Shown: piece by piece, positions 17,455 through 26,518 of the stretch
Position numbering within the stretch: the stretch's first letter is position 1
Layout of the letters: every line of letters starts with the position of its first letter
Assembly (NCBI GenBank): GCA_031257015.1
Contig: JAIRPK010000036.1
Coordinates: forward strand, 1 to 56,697
Source: Tannerellaceae bacterium
GTDB lineage: Bacteria > Bacteroidota > Bacteroidia > Bacteroidales > Tannerellaceae
Direction: 5' to 3'
DNA: 56,697 bases
Program-made: the position numbers and the translations under genes
Notes under the pieces: model-generated
The model's database searches: none
Told to the model about the DNA's origin: nothing
What the model saw: only the letters and a program-made list of their open reading frames with translations

Positions 17455-18712
17455 ACACAAGTCTCAAAATGTAACAGAAACTAAAAAGATAATGATTGAT
17501 TTAGAATTTATCCTTACGATTTGTAAATCGTAAAGCAATAACAGGACTAATACAAAAATGTCAAGTTACAGCAGGATATATTGCATCCTTTAACGCCTTG
17601 ACAGGCGAAATAAAATTCTAGAAAACAAACTATGCTGATATTAATTGCTCGCTTAGCAACGAAAAACTGCATTCCCAATATAAGCAATTTATTTTTATGT
17701 TAATACTACAGAAATTCAGATTGAAGACATGAAGCAGATTTATTCCGAAAGTTTTCCCTGTCTTAATATCTTCGACCTTAGCACCCCTTTGCTACATGCA
17801 GATACATTCTCGACGCGCATGCAAAATCCTTCTGCCGTACTTCCAAACGTGACGGTAAGGCATTGATGCCGGAGTTAAACAACTTGGTATTTGAGTCTGG
17901 CACTCTTGGCATTTATTTGCCGGCCGACTATCAAGCTTATTGATGCAAACAGCAGCGAAGAGGCTCTACGCATTCGCAACAACAATGCGCTAAAATGGAA
18001 AAAAGTCAGGGTGATTTATCATATTCCTGCGTAAAGAAATGGAGTTGATTGAATGAATCTGTTTTTATGTATAAATAAAAAGAATATATGAAAACAAAAG
18101 CATATATCACGAACCGGATCTCTGTTTGTTTTCTCCTTCTGCGCTTCCGAAAACAAATTAAGTCCTTAGGAAAAATCAAGAGAAAATTCGAACTGGATTG
18201 GCTGTAATATCCACAAGGTTGGGCGACGATATTAAATCGTTTAATAGTTCGATCTAAGAGTTAATCTTTAACAGGCAAATAGAGAGGTTATCCGCAACTC
18301 GTCTGGTAGAGTAGATATTTAATTATTATCTGAACGATGAGATTATTTTTCAGTCCGCCTTGTTTGCAAGCGATACAATATTCAGCATTGCCGACGACCC
18401 GGCAGGTCAGTTGCATATGATGGATTTCGGTTCTGTATATAATGATTTGGTTTTATCCTGCATAATGAGCCTGACTAATCTGATAAGCTATATTTATATG
18501 ACGGCTACACAGCTGTTGGAAATTTGGACGAAATAGTTCGCGAGTATGGACGGAAAACAAAAGAGTAAAATACACTGAAGTGACAAGACAGATGTGGACG
18601 TTTCAATAACTTCTTTCACAGAGAGGGGCGTTAATCAAACAACCGAAATTTTAATTGTACCTAATGAAGCTGAACATATAAAGGAACAAGCAACCAAGCC
18701 TATTAAAAATCT
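17455..18712. other. decayed coding region, no intact gene
   Basis: Plus-strand fragments look protein-like but are broken by stops and shifts. One near 17700-17870 reads IEDMKQIYSESFPCLNIFDL, then GKALMPELNNLVFESGTLGI after a frame change. A second near 18330-18450 reads NDEIIFQSALFASDTIFSIA and QLHMMDFGSVYNDLVLS. I do not recognise these proteins. The frame at 18594-18824 runs through a terminator and into the end of the opposite-strand glycosidase, so I do not call it a gene. Confidence 0.5.
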
Positions 18713-18739
18713 CCAACGCTCCAATGCGAAAAGCGTTGG
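18713..18739 (-). terminator. terminator of the ftsK-lolA-trxB-GHL10 operon
   Basis: Arms CCAACGCT (18713-18720) and AGCGTTGG (18732-18739) form an 8-bp stem. On the minus strand it is followed by AGATTTTTAATAGG. It starts six bases past the stop codon of the glycosidase gene. Confidence 0.85.
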
Positions 18740-18744
18740 GGCTT

Positions 18745-20220
18745 TTACTTTAAATACGGGGACGAATAGTAATAGACTTCTTCGGAAGGCTCGCTTTCAA
18801 TATGATAGCGATTGGATGCTGTGACACAGAAGGTATAACCGTACTCTTCATTACTGCCGCCGGGAAAGTGGACTTCATGCAGCTTGAGGCCTGTTGCCAG
18901 GAGACAAGCGGGATTGTTGGTATCGACAAAATCGGAGGCAGCTCCGTAGAAGTTGAAAGTAATGTCGGCATCCGCATCTTCAGGCATTTCCCAGGAGACA
19001 TATATAGTATCTTCTTTACGTATTACTTTAAGATCGATTGGGCGTGGAGGCGGAGTATCATTTACCCATGTTAGAGGAGGAAGGAGGGCGGGGTATTTGA
19101 AATAGTTGTTTTGTAGGCTGTCACAGATGCCCTTGTGGTTACGGAAAATTTGGGCACCGCGGAAGAAAGATACGCCGTCAGCCCTGAGCCTGCGAATGTA
19201 GTCAATTTGCCGAAGTACTTCCACGACCGGCCAATTCTCTTCGGGCATTGTGCGGTAAAGACCGAGACCGGCAACGACGTAGCGGTCATGTTTGTTCAAC
19301 ATCCAATTGTTTACGAAGGGGTAAAAGAAAAGGTCGCGATAGTAGAGCATGGGGACAATGAAATCGTGGATTTCTTTCTTTAACCACAGCTGGGCGTTCT
19401 GATAAACGGAGAGGCCTGTTTGTCCTGCACTGGGGACGATTTTCAGCGGGGCATATTTACCCAGTGGGGCGCAGCTCACCTGTACCCATGGTTTGACACT
19501 TTTTATCCAGTAGTATATGCGTTCGACCATGCGGGTGATATTCTCCTGTCTCCATTCGCGGAGGTTTTTGTTGTTCCCGTAGCGGGCGTAGGTTTTTGCG
19601 TCAGGAAATTCAGTCGGATGGTCGGGGTATCGGATATAGTCGAAATGAATGCCGTCAATATCATAATTTTCAACGAGTTCTTTGACAAGAGAGAGAATGT
19701 AGTCGGATGTGCCGGGAAGGCCGGGGTCCATATACCACTCACCTTTATAAAGCTTACATAGGTCAGGACGGCGCGTTACTGCTGTGCTGCCTCCGCTTCG
19801 CCTAACATAGTCAGCCGTTCCAAGTGGGTAGGTGACAAACCATGCGTGACATTCGAGACCACGCTTGTGACATTCGTCTATGGCGAAAGCTAAGGGATCA
19901 TATCCTGGATTTACTCCTGTCCGTCCTGAGACGAACCGACTCATCGGCTCGATGAGAGAAGGGTAGATGAGGTCGCCTCTAAGGCGTACTTGAAGGAAGA
20001 CAGTATTAAAGTTTGCGCTTTTAAGGATGTCTAGTTGTTCGCATAGCTCTTTTTTTTGTGCTCTGCGAGCCGATTCGGTTGAAGCTGTTTTGGTAGGCCA
20101 GTCCATTCCAAAGATGGATGTTATCCAGACGGCACGCACTTCCTTTAACGGAGAATCGGCAGCGCAGAGCGGCAATGGTATTATTAAGAAGATAGATATG
20201 AGATACCTCATCCGGTACAC
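18745..20220 (-). CDS. GHL10 (DUF187) family secreted glycoside hydrolase-like protein
   Basis: A 491-aa secreted protein. The signal peptide is MRYLISIFLIIPLPLCAADS, with a possible start three codons later at this Met. A TIM-barrel of the GHL10/DUF187 family follows: EVRAVWITSIFGMDWPTKTA, SANFNTVFLQVRLRGDLIYP, GLECHAWFVTYP, then YDIDGIHFDYIRYPD with the acidic residues expected at the active site, and VQVSCAPLGKY. The last 90 residues (PPPRPIDLKVIRKEDTIYVS to the end) form a fibronectin-type-III-like domain. The family is presumed to act on glycan, but the substrate is not established. The gene is last in the operon and begins two bases after the trxB stop, which suggests translational coupling. 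Confidence 0.9.
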   Translation of the reverse strand: MYRMRYLISIFLIIPLPLCAADSPLKEVRAVWITSIFGMDWPTKTASTESARRAQKKELCEQLDILKSANFNTVFLQVRLRGDLIYPSLIEPMSRFVSGRTGVNPGYDPLAFAIDECHKRGLECHAWFVTYPLGTADYVRRSGGSTAVTRRPDLCKLYKGEWYMDPGLPGTSDYILSLVKELVENYDIDGIHFDYIRYPDHPTEFPDAKTYARYGNNKNLREWRQENITRMVERIYYWIKSVKPWVQVSCAPLGKYAPLKIVPSAGQTGLSVYQNAQLWLKKEIHDFIVPMLYYRDLFFYPFVNNWMLNKHDRYVVAGLGLYRTMPEENWPVVEVLRQIDYIRRLRADGVSFFRGAQIFRNHKGICDSLQNNYFKYPALLPPLTWVNDTPPPRPIDLKVIRKEDTIYVSWEMPEDADADITFNFYGAASDFVDTNNPACLLATGLKLHEVHFPGGSNEEYGYTFCVTASNRYHIESEPSEEVYYYSSPYLK

Positions 20221-20222
20221 GC

Positions 20223-21170
20223 TTATTTGCTTAGCAAATATCGGTCAGCGTCCAAGGCAGCTCTACATCCTGATGCGGCAGCGGTAATGGCTTGCTGGTA
20301 ATGCGGATCTGCAACATCGCCTGCAGCGAATACGCCTGGAATTGCTGTTTGTGATGTGCCGGGGAGAGTTTTGATATAGCCGCTGTCGTCTGTTTTTAAC
20401 CATTCTCTGAAGATGCCGGAGTTTGGGGTATGCCCGATGGCGAGGAAAAATCCGTCGATGGCTATGTTTACTACTTCTTCTTCAGGCTGGCCCTGGTATT
20501 TAACAAGGCGAGCTCCTTCTACTCCTTTTTCTCCGAAAAGGCCAAGCGTGTTATGATCAAAAAGGACTTCTATTTTCGGATGATGAAAAACACGGTCTTG
20601 TATGACCATCGAAGCTCTCAGACAGCTTTTGCGAACAATAAGGTAAACCTTCGAGGCAAGGGATGCAAGGTACAGAGCCTCTTCGCAAGCTGTATTCCCG
20701 CCGCCGACAACAGCTACGCTCTTGTTTCGATAGAAAAAGCCGTCACATGTGGCACATGCAGATACGCCCATGCCGGCATATTTTTGTTCGTCAGGCAGGC
20801 CAAGATATTTAGCTGAAGCGCCAGTGGCGATGATTAATGTTTCTGCTTCCAATTCTTTTTCGCCGTCAATGGTGATGAGGAAAGGAGGGGATGAAAGATT
20901 GACGGATGTGACGATGCCGGGACGAATGTCAGCCCCAAGGCGCACAGCCTGCTTACGGAGGTCTTCCATCAACTCAATGCCGGTCACGGGCGAAGGATAG
21001 CCGGGAAAGTTCTCTACTTCCGAGGTAGTGGTTAATTGTCCTCCGGGTTGTATTCCTTCGTAGAGGACGGGAAAGAGGTTGGAGCGAGTGGCGTAAATAG
21101 CGGCGGTGATGCCTGCTGGGCCGGAGCCTATGATTAGGCAGCGGACTTTTTCGTTTGATGATTCATTCAT
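20223..21170 (-). CDS. trxB: thioredoxin-disulfide reductase
   Basis: A 315-aa flavoenzyme that reduces thioredoxin with NADPH. Motifs are the FAD-binding GSGPAGITAAIYATRSN (about residues 13-29), PGGQLTTTSEVENFPGYP, the redox-active CATCDGFFYRNK (about 137-148, CATC), the NADPH-binding VVGGGNTACEEALYLASLA, and the C-terminal FAD motif GVFAAGDVADPHYQQAITAA. Length matches low-molecular-weight TrxB. It lies 25 bp after lolA and directly before the glycosidase. The ftsK-lolA-trxB order is conserved in Bacteroidales. Confidence 0.96.
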   Translation of the reverse strand: MNESSNEKVRCLIIGSGPAGITAAIYATRSNLFPVLYEGIQPGGQLTTTSEVENFPGYPSPVTGIELMEDLRKQAVRLGADIRPGIVTSVNLSSPPFLITIDGEKELEAETLIIATGASAKYLGLPDEQKYAGMGVSACATCDGFFYRNKSVAVVGGGNTACEEALYLASLASKVYLIVRKSCLRASMVIQDRVFHHPKIEVLFDHNTLGLFGEKGVEGARLVKYQGQPEEEVVNIAIDGFFLAIGHTPNSGIFREWLKTDDSGYIKTLPGTSQTAIPGVFAAGDVADPHYQQAITAAASGCRAALDADRYLLSK

Positions 21171-21195
21171 AAACTTGTGTTTTATTAATATTGTT

Positions 21196-21831
21196 TTAAC
21201 GTAAGTCTATTGTTTCGACACCGGGATAATTCGATTGACGAAATGTGAAGTAATCGTCCGGTCGATTGACGCCGGTTCGGATATTGCTTATTTGTATTAC
21301 ACTGCGATTGCCGTTCTTCATTTCCAGTTGGATGTGTATGGGGAGACTGGATGTTTTTTCTATCTGGAGGGTAATCTTTGTTATATCGCTTTTATTCTTG
21401 GGCTGGAGTTCGACGTTTTGAATGCTCTTTCCATTCGCTCCGGTTGCTTCGCCTGTATAGCGGGATACATATCCCATGCGATAGTCGCGGAGAAGGATGG
21501 CGGGGTTGGTAAGCTGAAGATCTTCGCCAGCGGGCGAACTGATGTTTACTTCATTAGCCGGCTCGACATAAACCCATTGAGTCTTGCCGTCATACCATGT
21601 TTTTATGTCGGAGGCAACAAGGGTGAATTTGTCGCCTTTCATGTCTATTGTGCCTTCCGAACTGTCGGTTGTCGTGCCTGTTGGTGAAATGGCACGCATA
21701 GAAAAGGAAGCTGAGATACCGTTGGAGTTCCTGTATGCCGATGCTGCGCGTTCAAGAATATCGGCTGCGTTCTGTGACAGGGCGGAGAATGTTGACAGGA
21801 GTAATGATATTATTATATGTATCGCTTTCAT
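21196..21831 (-). CDS. lolA: LolA-like outer-membrane lipoprotein carrier protein
   Basis: A 211-aa periplasmic protein. The signal peptide MKAIHIIISLLLSTFSALSQ is followed by a LolA fold: ADILERAASAYRNSNGISAS, SFSMRAISPTGTTTDSSEGT, KFTLVASDIKTWYDGKTQWV, and YVEPANEVNISSPAGEDLQL. The WYDGKTxWxY and NPAILL elements are typical. It would carry lipoproteins from the inner to the outer membrane. It is the second gene of the ftsK operon, 44 bp after the ftsK stop. Confidence 0.88.
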   Translation of the reverse strand: MKAIHIIISLLLSTFSALSQNAADILERAASAYRNSNGISASFSMRAISPTGTTTDSSEGTIDMKGDKFTLVASDIKTWYDGKTQWVYVEPANEVNISSPAGEDLQLTNPAILLRDYRMGYVSRYTGEATGANGKSIQNVELQPKNKSDITKITLQIEKTSSLPIHIQLEMKNGNRSVIQISNIRTGVNRPDDYFTFRQSNYPGVETIDLR

Positions 21832-21875
21832 ATTCGTCTTTCTTAATGTTTATAATAAGTTATTTATTGAAGGAT

Positions 21876-24293
21876 TTATTTCAGACTCTTTAATATGTGT
21901 TCCAGACTAACTTCGTCCTGAATAAGTAATTGGCGAGGTTTGCTTCCATCGGCGGAGCCTACTATGCCGACTGCTTCGATTTGGTCCATCAGACGACCGG
22001 CACGGTTATACCCTATTGAGAACTTGCGCTGGATGAATGAGACGGAACCTTGTTGCTCAAGGACTATCGCACGCGCGACTTCGTCGAAGAGAGGATCGCG
22101 ACTGCCCAAATCAATGGAGGAGCTGTCGCTGCTTCCTATGCTTCCTCCTTCGGGCAAATATTCAGGAAGGACGAAAGCGGTTGAATAACCGGTCTGCTTG
22201 CCGATATACTCAGAGATTTGTTCGACTTCAGGAGTATCGACAAAGGCACATTGGACACGAATCACATCGCTTCCCTGTGAAAACAGCATGTCGCCGCGAC
22301 CGATTAGGCGGTTGGCTCCGGGTTGGTCGAGTATCGTGCGTGAATCTATCATTGACGATACGCGGAAGGCCATGCGGGCAGGGAAGTTGGCCTTTATCGT
22401 ACCTGTGATGATATTGGTCGACGGGCGTTGAGTGGCTATCACCATATGGAGGCCGACGGCGCGAGCCTTTTGGGCTATACGAGCTATGGGGAGTTCGATC
22501 TCTTTTCCGGATGTCATGATAAGATCTCCAAACTCGTCAATGATGACGACTATGTATGGCATGTAACGATGGCCTTTCAATGGGCTTAGACGGCGATGGA
22601 TGAACTTGTCATTATACGATTTTACGTCACGGACATGCGCCTGCATCAATAAATCGTAACGGTCGTCCATCTCTTTGCAGAGGGAGTTAAGCGTTTGTAT
22701 AACTTTCGTTGGATCGGTGATGATGGCTTTGTCGCTTTCGGGGAGCTTGGCCAGGTAATGACGCTCTATTTTGTCGTATATGTTAAACTCGACCATTTTG
22801 GGATCTACTAAAACAAACTTCAGTTCGGAAGGGTGCTTCTTGTAAAGCATCGACGTGATAATTGCATTAAGCCCGACAGATTTACCCTGTCCCGTGGCTC
22901 CGGCTACTAGAAGGTGGGGCATCTTGCAGAGATCGAACATGAAGATCTCGTTTGTTATTGTCTTACCCAAAGCGATGGGGAGGTCGTATTTGCAGTCCAT
23001 GAACTTCTTTGAGGCTATGACAGACTGCATCGAAACTATCTGTGGATCTTTATTGGGCACTTCGATACCAATCGTCCCTTTGCCAGGCATGGGCGCGATG
23101 ATGCGGATTCCTAATGCTTCAAGGTTGAGGGCAATATCGTCTTCTAGATTTTTTATTTTGGAAATCCTGACACCGGCGTCCGGAACAACTTCGTAAAGAG
23201 TTATGGTCGGGCCGACAGTAGCTTTGATTGAGGCTATGCTGATGCCGAAGTTTTCCAGTGTTTGCTTGATGCGGCGTTGGTTGGCAATCTGTTCGTCGAA
23301 ATCAACCTGCCGCTCGCCTGATTCATATTTCTGCAAAAGGTCGAGCGTCGGGCTTCGGAAGGCGGACAAATCCAGACGGGGGTCATAGTCTTCCATGTCG
23401 GCAGGAAATTCATCATCGCCTTCCTCTAATGTTCTGTCTGACAGTTCCTGTCGTCCGTCCCGGAGGGCAGACGGCGTGGTGCTCTGGTTATACTCTTCCT
23501 CTTCCGGGGCAACGGTTATTTGGAACTGCGAGTCCGACGGGCGTGACGGCGCTGGAACTATGGGAGGAGAAACAGCTATCGGGGTAGTCGGTGCGGCAGA
23601 CGGTCGCTCTTCTTCTTCCTCTTCCTCATCATATTCTTCTTCCTTTTCCTTACGCCTGAAGGAGATGGACGGAAGCTTTAACCAGTTAAATGTGAATATT
23701 GTATATAATAAAGGCATGGTACGAGAATTGGAAACGACGGCTATGCTCAAGAATAATCCGACTATGACCAATATCGTGCCGGGAGCGCCGATATTGACGG
23801 TTAACCATTCGGCAAGCTTAATCCCGTGCTCTCCTCCCCAATATATAAATGTGTCAGGCCAGGAGAAGAAAAAACCGAAAAACAGAGATCCCCATATCAA
23901 TGTGGAAATGCTGAACAGGAAACGCTTTATTAACGAAATCCCTTTGCATTTCATCAACTTCGCTCCGGCAGAGCCGGTAAAGAAAAGCAACAGGAGAGAC
24001 GAAACGCCGAACCAGCGATTGACAAGTACATTGGCCATATACGCGCCTCGTATCCCAGTCCAGTTACGGATGTTGACCTTGTTGGCTATTAATGTTTTCA
24101 GTGAAATATTTTCGATTTGGCTCTGATCTGCCGCGCCGGTGAAAAAGAAAGATATGATGGCTAAACCTACGTATATGGTGAAAATGGAAAGCACCAGTCC
24201 CATTATAAAATGCGTGCGTTCATTGCGAATAATCATTCCCAGGGTGTTATCCCATCCATCTTTACCAGCGCGTCTTGATTGTTTTTTTGCCAT
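21876..24293 (-). CDS. ftsK: DNA translocase FtsK/SpoIIIE
   Basis: An 805-aa membrane DNA pump that segregates chromosomes at division. The N-terminal about 200 residues contain four hydrophobic segments (for example HFIMGLVLSIFTIYVGLAII and VSSLLLLFFTGSAG). An acidic Pro/Ser-rich linker follows (EEEYDEEEEEEERPSAAPTT). The motor has Walker A LLVAGATGQGKSVGLNAI, Walker B YIVVIIDEFGDLIM, and PARMAFRVSSMIDSRTILDQ. The C-terminal gamma winged helix is GSVSFIQRKFSIGYNRAGRL, which binds KOPS-like polarity sites. Length is typical of Bacteroidales FtsK. The promoter box lies at 24314-24321. Confidence 0.96.
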   Translation of the reverse strand: MAKKQSRRAGKDGWDNTLGMIIRNERTHFIMGLVLSIFTIYVGLAIISFFFTGAADQSQIENISLKTLIANKVNIRNWTGIRGAYMANVLVNRWFGVSSLLLLFFTGSAGAKLMKCKGISLIKRFLFSISTLIWGSLFFGFFFSWPDTFIYWGGEHGIKLAEWLTVNIGAPGTILVIVGLFLSIAVVSNSRTMPLLYTIFTFNWLKLPSISFRRKEKEEEYDEEEEEEERPSAAPTTPIAVSPPIVPAPSRPSDSQFQITVAPEEEEYNQSTTPSALRDGRQELSDRTLEEGDDEFPADMEDYDPRLDLSAFRSPTLDLLQKYESGERQVDFDEQIANQRRIKQTLENFGISIASIKATVGPTITLYEVVPDAGVRISKIKNLEDDIALNLEALGIRIIAPMPGKGTIGIEVPNKDPQIVSMQSVIASKKFMDCKYDLPIALGKTITNEIFMFDLCKMPHLLVAGATGQGKSVGLNAIITSMLYKKHPSELKFVLVDPKMVEFNIYDKIERHYLAKLPESDKAIITDPTKVIQTLNSLCKEMDDRYDLLMQAHVRDVKSYNDKFIHRRLSPLKGHRYMPYIVVIIDEFGDLIMTSGKEIELPIARIAQKARAVGLHMVIATQRPSTNIITGTIKANFPARMAFRVSSMIDSRTILDQPGANRLIGRGDMLFSQGSDVIRVQCAFVDTPEVEQISEYIGKQTGYSTAFVLPEYLPEGGSIGSSDSSSIDLGSRDPLFDEVARAIVLEQQGSVSFIQRKFSIGYNRAGRLMDQIEAVGIVGSADGSKPRQLLIQDEVSLEHILKSLK

Positions 24294-24313
24294 TCTTTTT
24301 TTTGTTAACGTCG

Positions 24314-24321
24314 CAAAGATA
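24314..24321 (-). promoter_or_regulatory. Bacteroidetes -7 box (TATCTTTG) for ftsK
   Basis: Minus-strand TATCTTTG, an exact TAnnTTTG match, 21 nt before the ATG at 24293. It drives the ftsK-lolA-trxB-GHL10 operon. Confidence 0.65.
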
Positions 24322-24492
24322 ACATATTAGGGGCATTTCTGAAAATAGGCTTTGGAGAGGCTTGCGGCATAGACATTTTATCGCAAAACAACGCCATGAA
24401 TAAGCAATTACGATACATTAAACCTTCGCGCCGGTCAGTTTTCAATGTTTCCGGATGCACAGTTCCAAGACATGAATGTGTGAAGTTTTTTG

Positions 24493-24887
24493 CGAGACAC
24501 TCCGAGCGTTTCAAGAGACGCTCGGAACGTTTCAAGAGACACTCCGAGCGTTTCAAGAGACGCTCCGAACGTTTCAAGAGACACTCCGAACGTTTCAAGA
24601 GACACTCCGAGCGTTTCAAGAGACGCTCCGAACGTTTCAAGAGACACTCCGAGCGTTTCAAGAGACGCTCCGAGCATTTCAAGAGACACTCCGAACGTTT
24701 CAAGAGACGCTCCGAGCGTTTCAAGAGACACTCCGAGCGTTTCAAGAGACGCTCCGAGCATTTCAAGAGACACTCCGAGCGTTTCAAGAGACGCTCCGAG
24801 CATTTCAAGAGACGCTCCGAGCGTTTCAAGAGGCGCTCCGAACGTTTCAAGAGACGCTCCGAGTGTTTCAAGAGACGCTCGGAACGT
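24493..24887. repeat. 21-bp tandem repeat array, GA-CTC-GAG type (array 3, 18 units)
   Basis: Eighteen full 21-bp units and one partial unit, each GA[C][AG]CTC[CG]GA[GA]C[GA]TT plus linker TCAAGA, with no length variation. Position 4 (A or G), position 8 and position 11 vary independently, while the linker is almost constant. The array lies between the divergent genes ftsK and the KAS III gene, ending 65 bp before the latter's promoter box. All six frames are open across it for 140-190 codons because the period is a multiple of three. Confidence 0.95.
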
Positions 24888-24952
24888 CAGCGGAAACCAT
24901 TGTTTGCAGTCAACTATAAAGTTGGACGCTGACAAGTAAAAATGAAAAACTC

Positions 24953-24960
24953 TATATTTG
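24953..24960 (+). promoter_or_regulatory. Bacteroidetes -7 box (TATATTTG) of the acyl-transfer/export operon
   Basis: An exact TAnnTTTG match that lies inside the longest possible reading frame of the next gene and five bases before its ATG at 24966. If used, transcription would begin at or very near that ATG and the first message would be almost leaderless. Confidence 0.5.
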
Positions 24961-24965
24961 CATGT

Positions 24966-26105
24966 ATGAGAAACAAAGTTTACATTACTAGTATATCCAA
25001 ATATATGCCTAACGCCCCAGTCTCCAATGACGATATGGAAGCCTGTCTGGGCACAATCAACGGAACAAATTCAAAAGCCAAATTGCTGACGCTGCGCAAC
25101 AACGGCATCACTCAGCGCTATTACGCCCTCGACAAGGAAGGCAACGTTACTCACACGAACGTACAGCTCGCTGCCGAAGCCGTCCGCAGAGTCTGTAACA
25201 GATACGTAGGCATCAATGACATTGAACTCATCGCCGCAGGCACATCCAGCCCGGAGATGCTACTTCCTTCTCATGGCGTAATGATTCACGGCGAAGTCGG
25301 CGGGAAAAATGCCGAAGTTGTTTCATTTACCGGCTCATGCTGCACCGGCATCCAGGCATTGAAATACGGCTGGATGTCACTCCGTATGCGAGACAAGAAC
25401 AATGCCGTATGCGTAGCTTCAGAGAGATTGTCGGCCTGGATGCGCAATAAATACTTTGAAGGCGAAGCGGAAATCCTTATGCAATTGGAAAAGAAACCCA
25501 TGCTGGCCTTTGAGAAAGAGTTCCTGCGCTGGATGCTGTCCGACGGAGCCTCCGCCGTTCTTCTGCAATCTTATCCGGCAGAAAACCAACTTTCGCTATG
25601 CGTCGATTGGGTGGAACTATGCTCCTTTGCCAATATAACGAAGACCTGCATGTATGCCGGAGCAGAGAAAAACGCAGCCGGCGATCTTGACGGATGGACT
25701 TCGTTTGCCGAAAAAGAATGGCTCGAACGTTCAATATTCTCCGTCAAGCAGGACACGCGCCTTCTTGGAGAGAACATCATCACTCTTGGAGGTCGATTCC
25801 TGAAGGAAGTGATCGAGCGTCGTCGAATAATATGGAATAATATAGACTGGTTTCTCCCACATCTGTCCTCCATGTATTTCAAAAGCAAGATAGAAGAGGA
25901 ACTCCAATCGCTCGGATTGCCCATACCGGAAGAAAAATGGTTCATCAATCTCCCGACGGTCGGTAATGTTGCCTCCGCCTCCATGTTCCTGATGCTCGAA
26001 GAGCTGTTCTATTCAGGGAGATTGAAGCGCGGAGATAAAATACTCTGCATGGTGCCTGAAAGTGCACGTTTCTCATTTGGATTTTGCTTGTTGACGGTTT
26101 ATTAA
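24966..26105 (+). CDS. KAS III (FabH)-like 3-oxoacyl-ACP synthase
   Basis: A 379-aa thiolase-fold condensing enzyme. Catalytic residues of KAS III are visible: Cys in FTGSCCTGIQALKYGWMSLR (about residue 125), His in WFLPHLSSMYFKSK (about 300) and Asn in LPTVGNVASASMFLMLEEL (about 335). The usual segment NKVYITSISKYMPNAPVSND opens the protein. I start at 24966 because homologues begin just before NKVYI; an in-frame ATG at 24942 lies upstream of the promoter box. It lacks the context of housekeeping fatty-acid synthesis. It heads a five-gene operon with a BtrH acyltransferase and an ABC exporter, so it probably makes or transfers an acyl group for a specialised product. Confidence 0.85.
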   Translation: MRNKVYITSISKYMPNAPVSNDDMEACLGTINGTNSKAKLLTLRNNGITQRYYALDKEGNVTHTNVQLAAEAVRRVCNRYVGINDIELIAAGTSSPEMLLPSHGVMIHGEVGGKNAEVVSFTGSCCTGIQALKYGWMSLRMRDKNNAVCVASERLSAWMRNKYFEGEAEILMQLEKKPMLAFEKEFLRWMLSDGASAVLLQSYPAENQLSLCVDWVELCSFANITKTCMYAGAEKNAAGDLDGWTSFAEKEWLERSIFSVKQDTRLLGENIITLGGRFLKEVIERRRIIWNNIDWFLPHLSSMYFKSKIEEELQSLGLPIPEEKWFINLPTVGNVASASMFLMLEELFYSGRLKRGDKILCMVPESARFSFGFCLLTVY

Positions 26106-26119
26106 AAATCAATGTTAAG

Positions 26120-26515
26120 ATGAAGAAAGACGAAGTTCCACAGGACGACATGTATCTTGGCACAACAAATTGCCGCGACATATATTATGCAGTCGACGAA
26201 GACGGAAATTACTGCGAAGTCCCCAGCGTCGGATGGTCAGTCAAGAACGACGCCCTCTCACTCACTTGGGAATCCATTTCGGAGCAGGCCGAGGTTATTC
26301 GCAATGAAGTCATGGAAGGGCTGAAAAGCCCCCTCGCCTATCACATGGAGATGAATCTTATGACTCCAGCCCTCCTGTCTTCCTGCACAGGCATATCAAA
26401 GCGTGTCATTCGCACTCACATGACTCCCGAAGGATTTTCACAAGCTGACCGCGACACATTAAATATATATGCCGTGACAATGAACATCACATTAGACGAA
26501 TTATTAAAAGTTTAA
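26120..26515 (+). CDS. small HTH-like protein of the KAS III/BtrH operon
   Basis: A 131-aa cytoplasmic protein. The N-terminal half (TNCRDIYYAVDEDGNYCEVP, SVGWSVKNDALSLTWESISE, QAEVIRNEVMEGLKSPLAYH) has no motif I can name. The C-terminal 50 residues, MTPALLSSCTGISKRVIRTH followed by FSQADRDTLNIYAVTMNITL and DELLKV, follow the helix pattern of an XRE-type HTH (LLSSxTGISKRxIRxHM). The start at 26120 avoids an overlap with the KAS III gene. It may be a regulator or a small partner protein of the pathway. The same gene appears to occur in this position in other Bacteroidales, judged from memory of the family. Confidence 0.65.
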   Translation: MKKDEVPQDDMYLGTTNCRDIYYAVDEDGNYCEVPSVGWSVKNDALSLTWESISEQAEVIRNEVMEGLKSPLAYHMEMNLMTPALLSSCTGISKRVIRTHMTPEGFSQADRDTLNIYAVTMNITLDELLKV

Positions 26516-26518
26516 CCC

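Noticed and set aside
18594..18824. 76-codon plus-strand frame
   Set aside because: Runs through a terminator hairpin and into the antisense of the glycosidase gene; no family features.
24305..24939. Long open frames of 140-190 codons in several frames on both strands (repeats like SERFKRR, SRDAPSV, FQETLRA)
   Set aside because: They are produced by the 21-bp repeat array, whose period is a multiple of three. All frames are open, composition is degenerate, and related arrays contain 22-bp units that break the frame.
24966..26105. KAS III gene as part of aryl polyene/flexirubin or dialkylresorcinol synthesis
   Set aside because: No ketosynthase II pairs, aromatase, acyl carrier protein or DarA-like partner is present nearby; the neighbours are BtrH and an ABC exporter.
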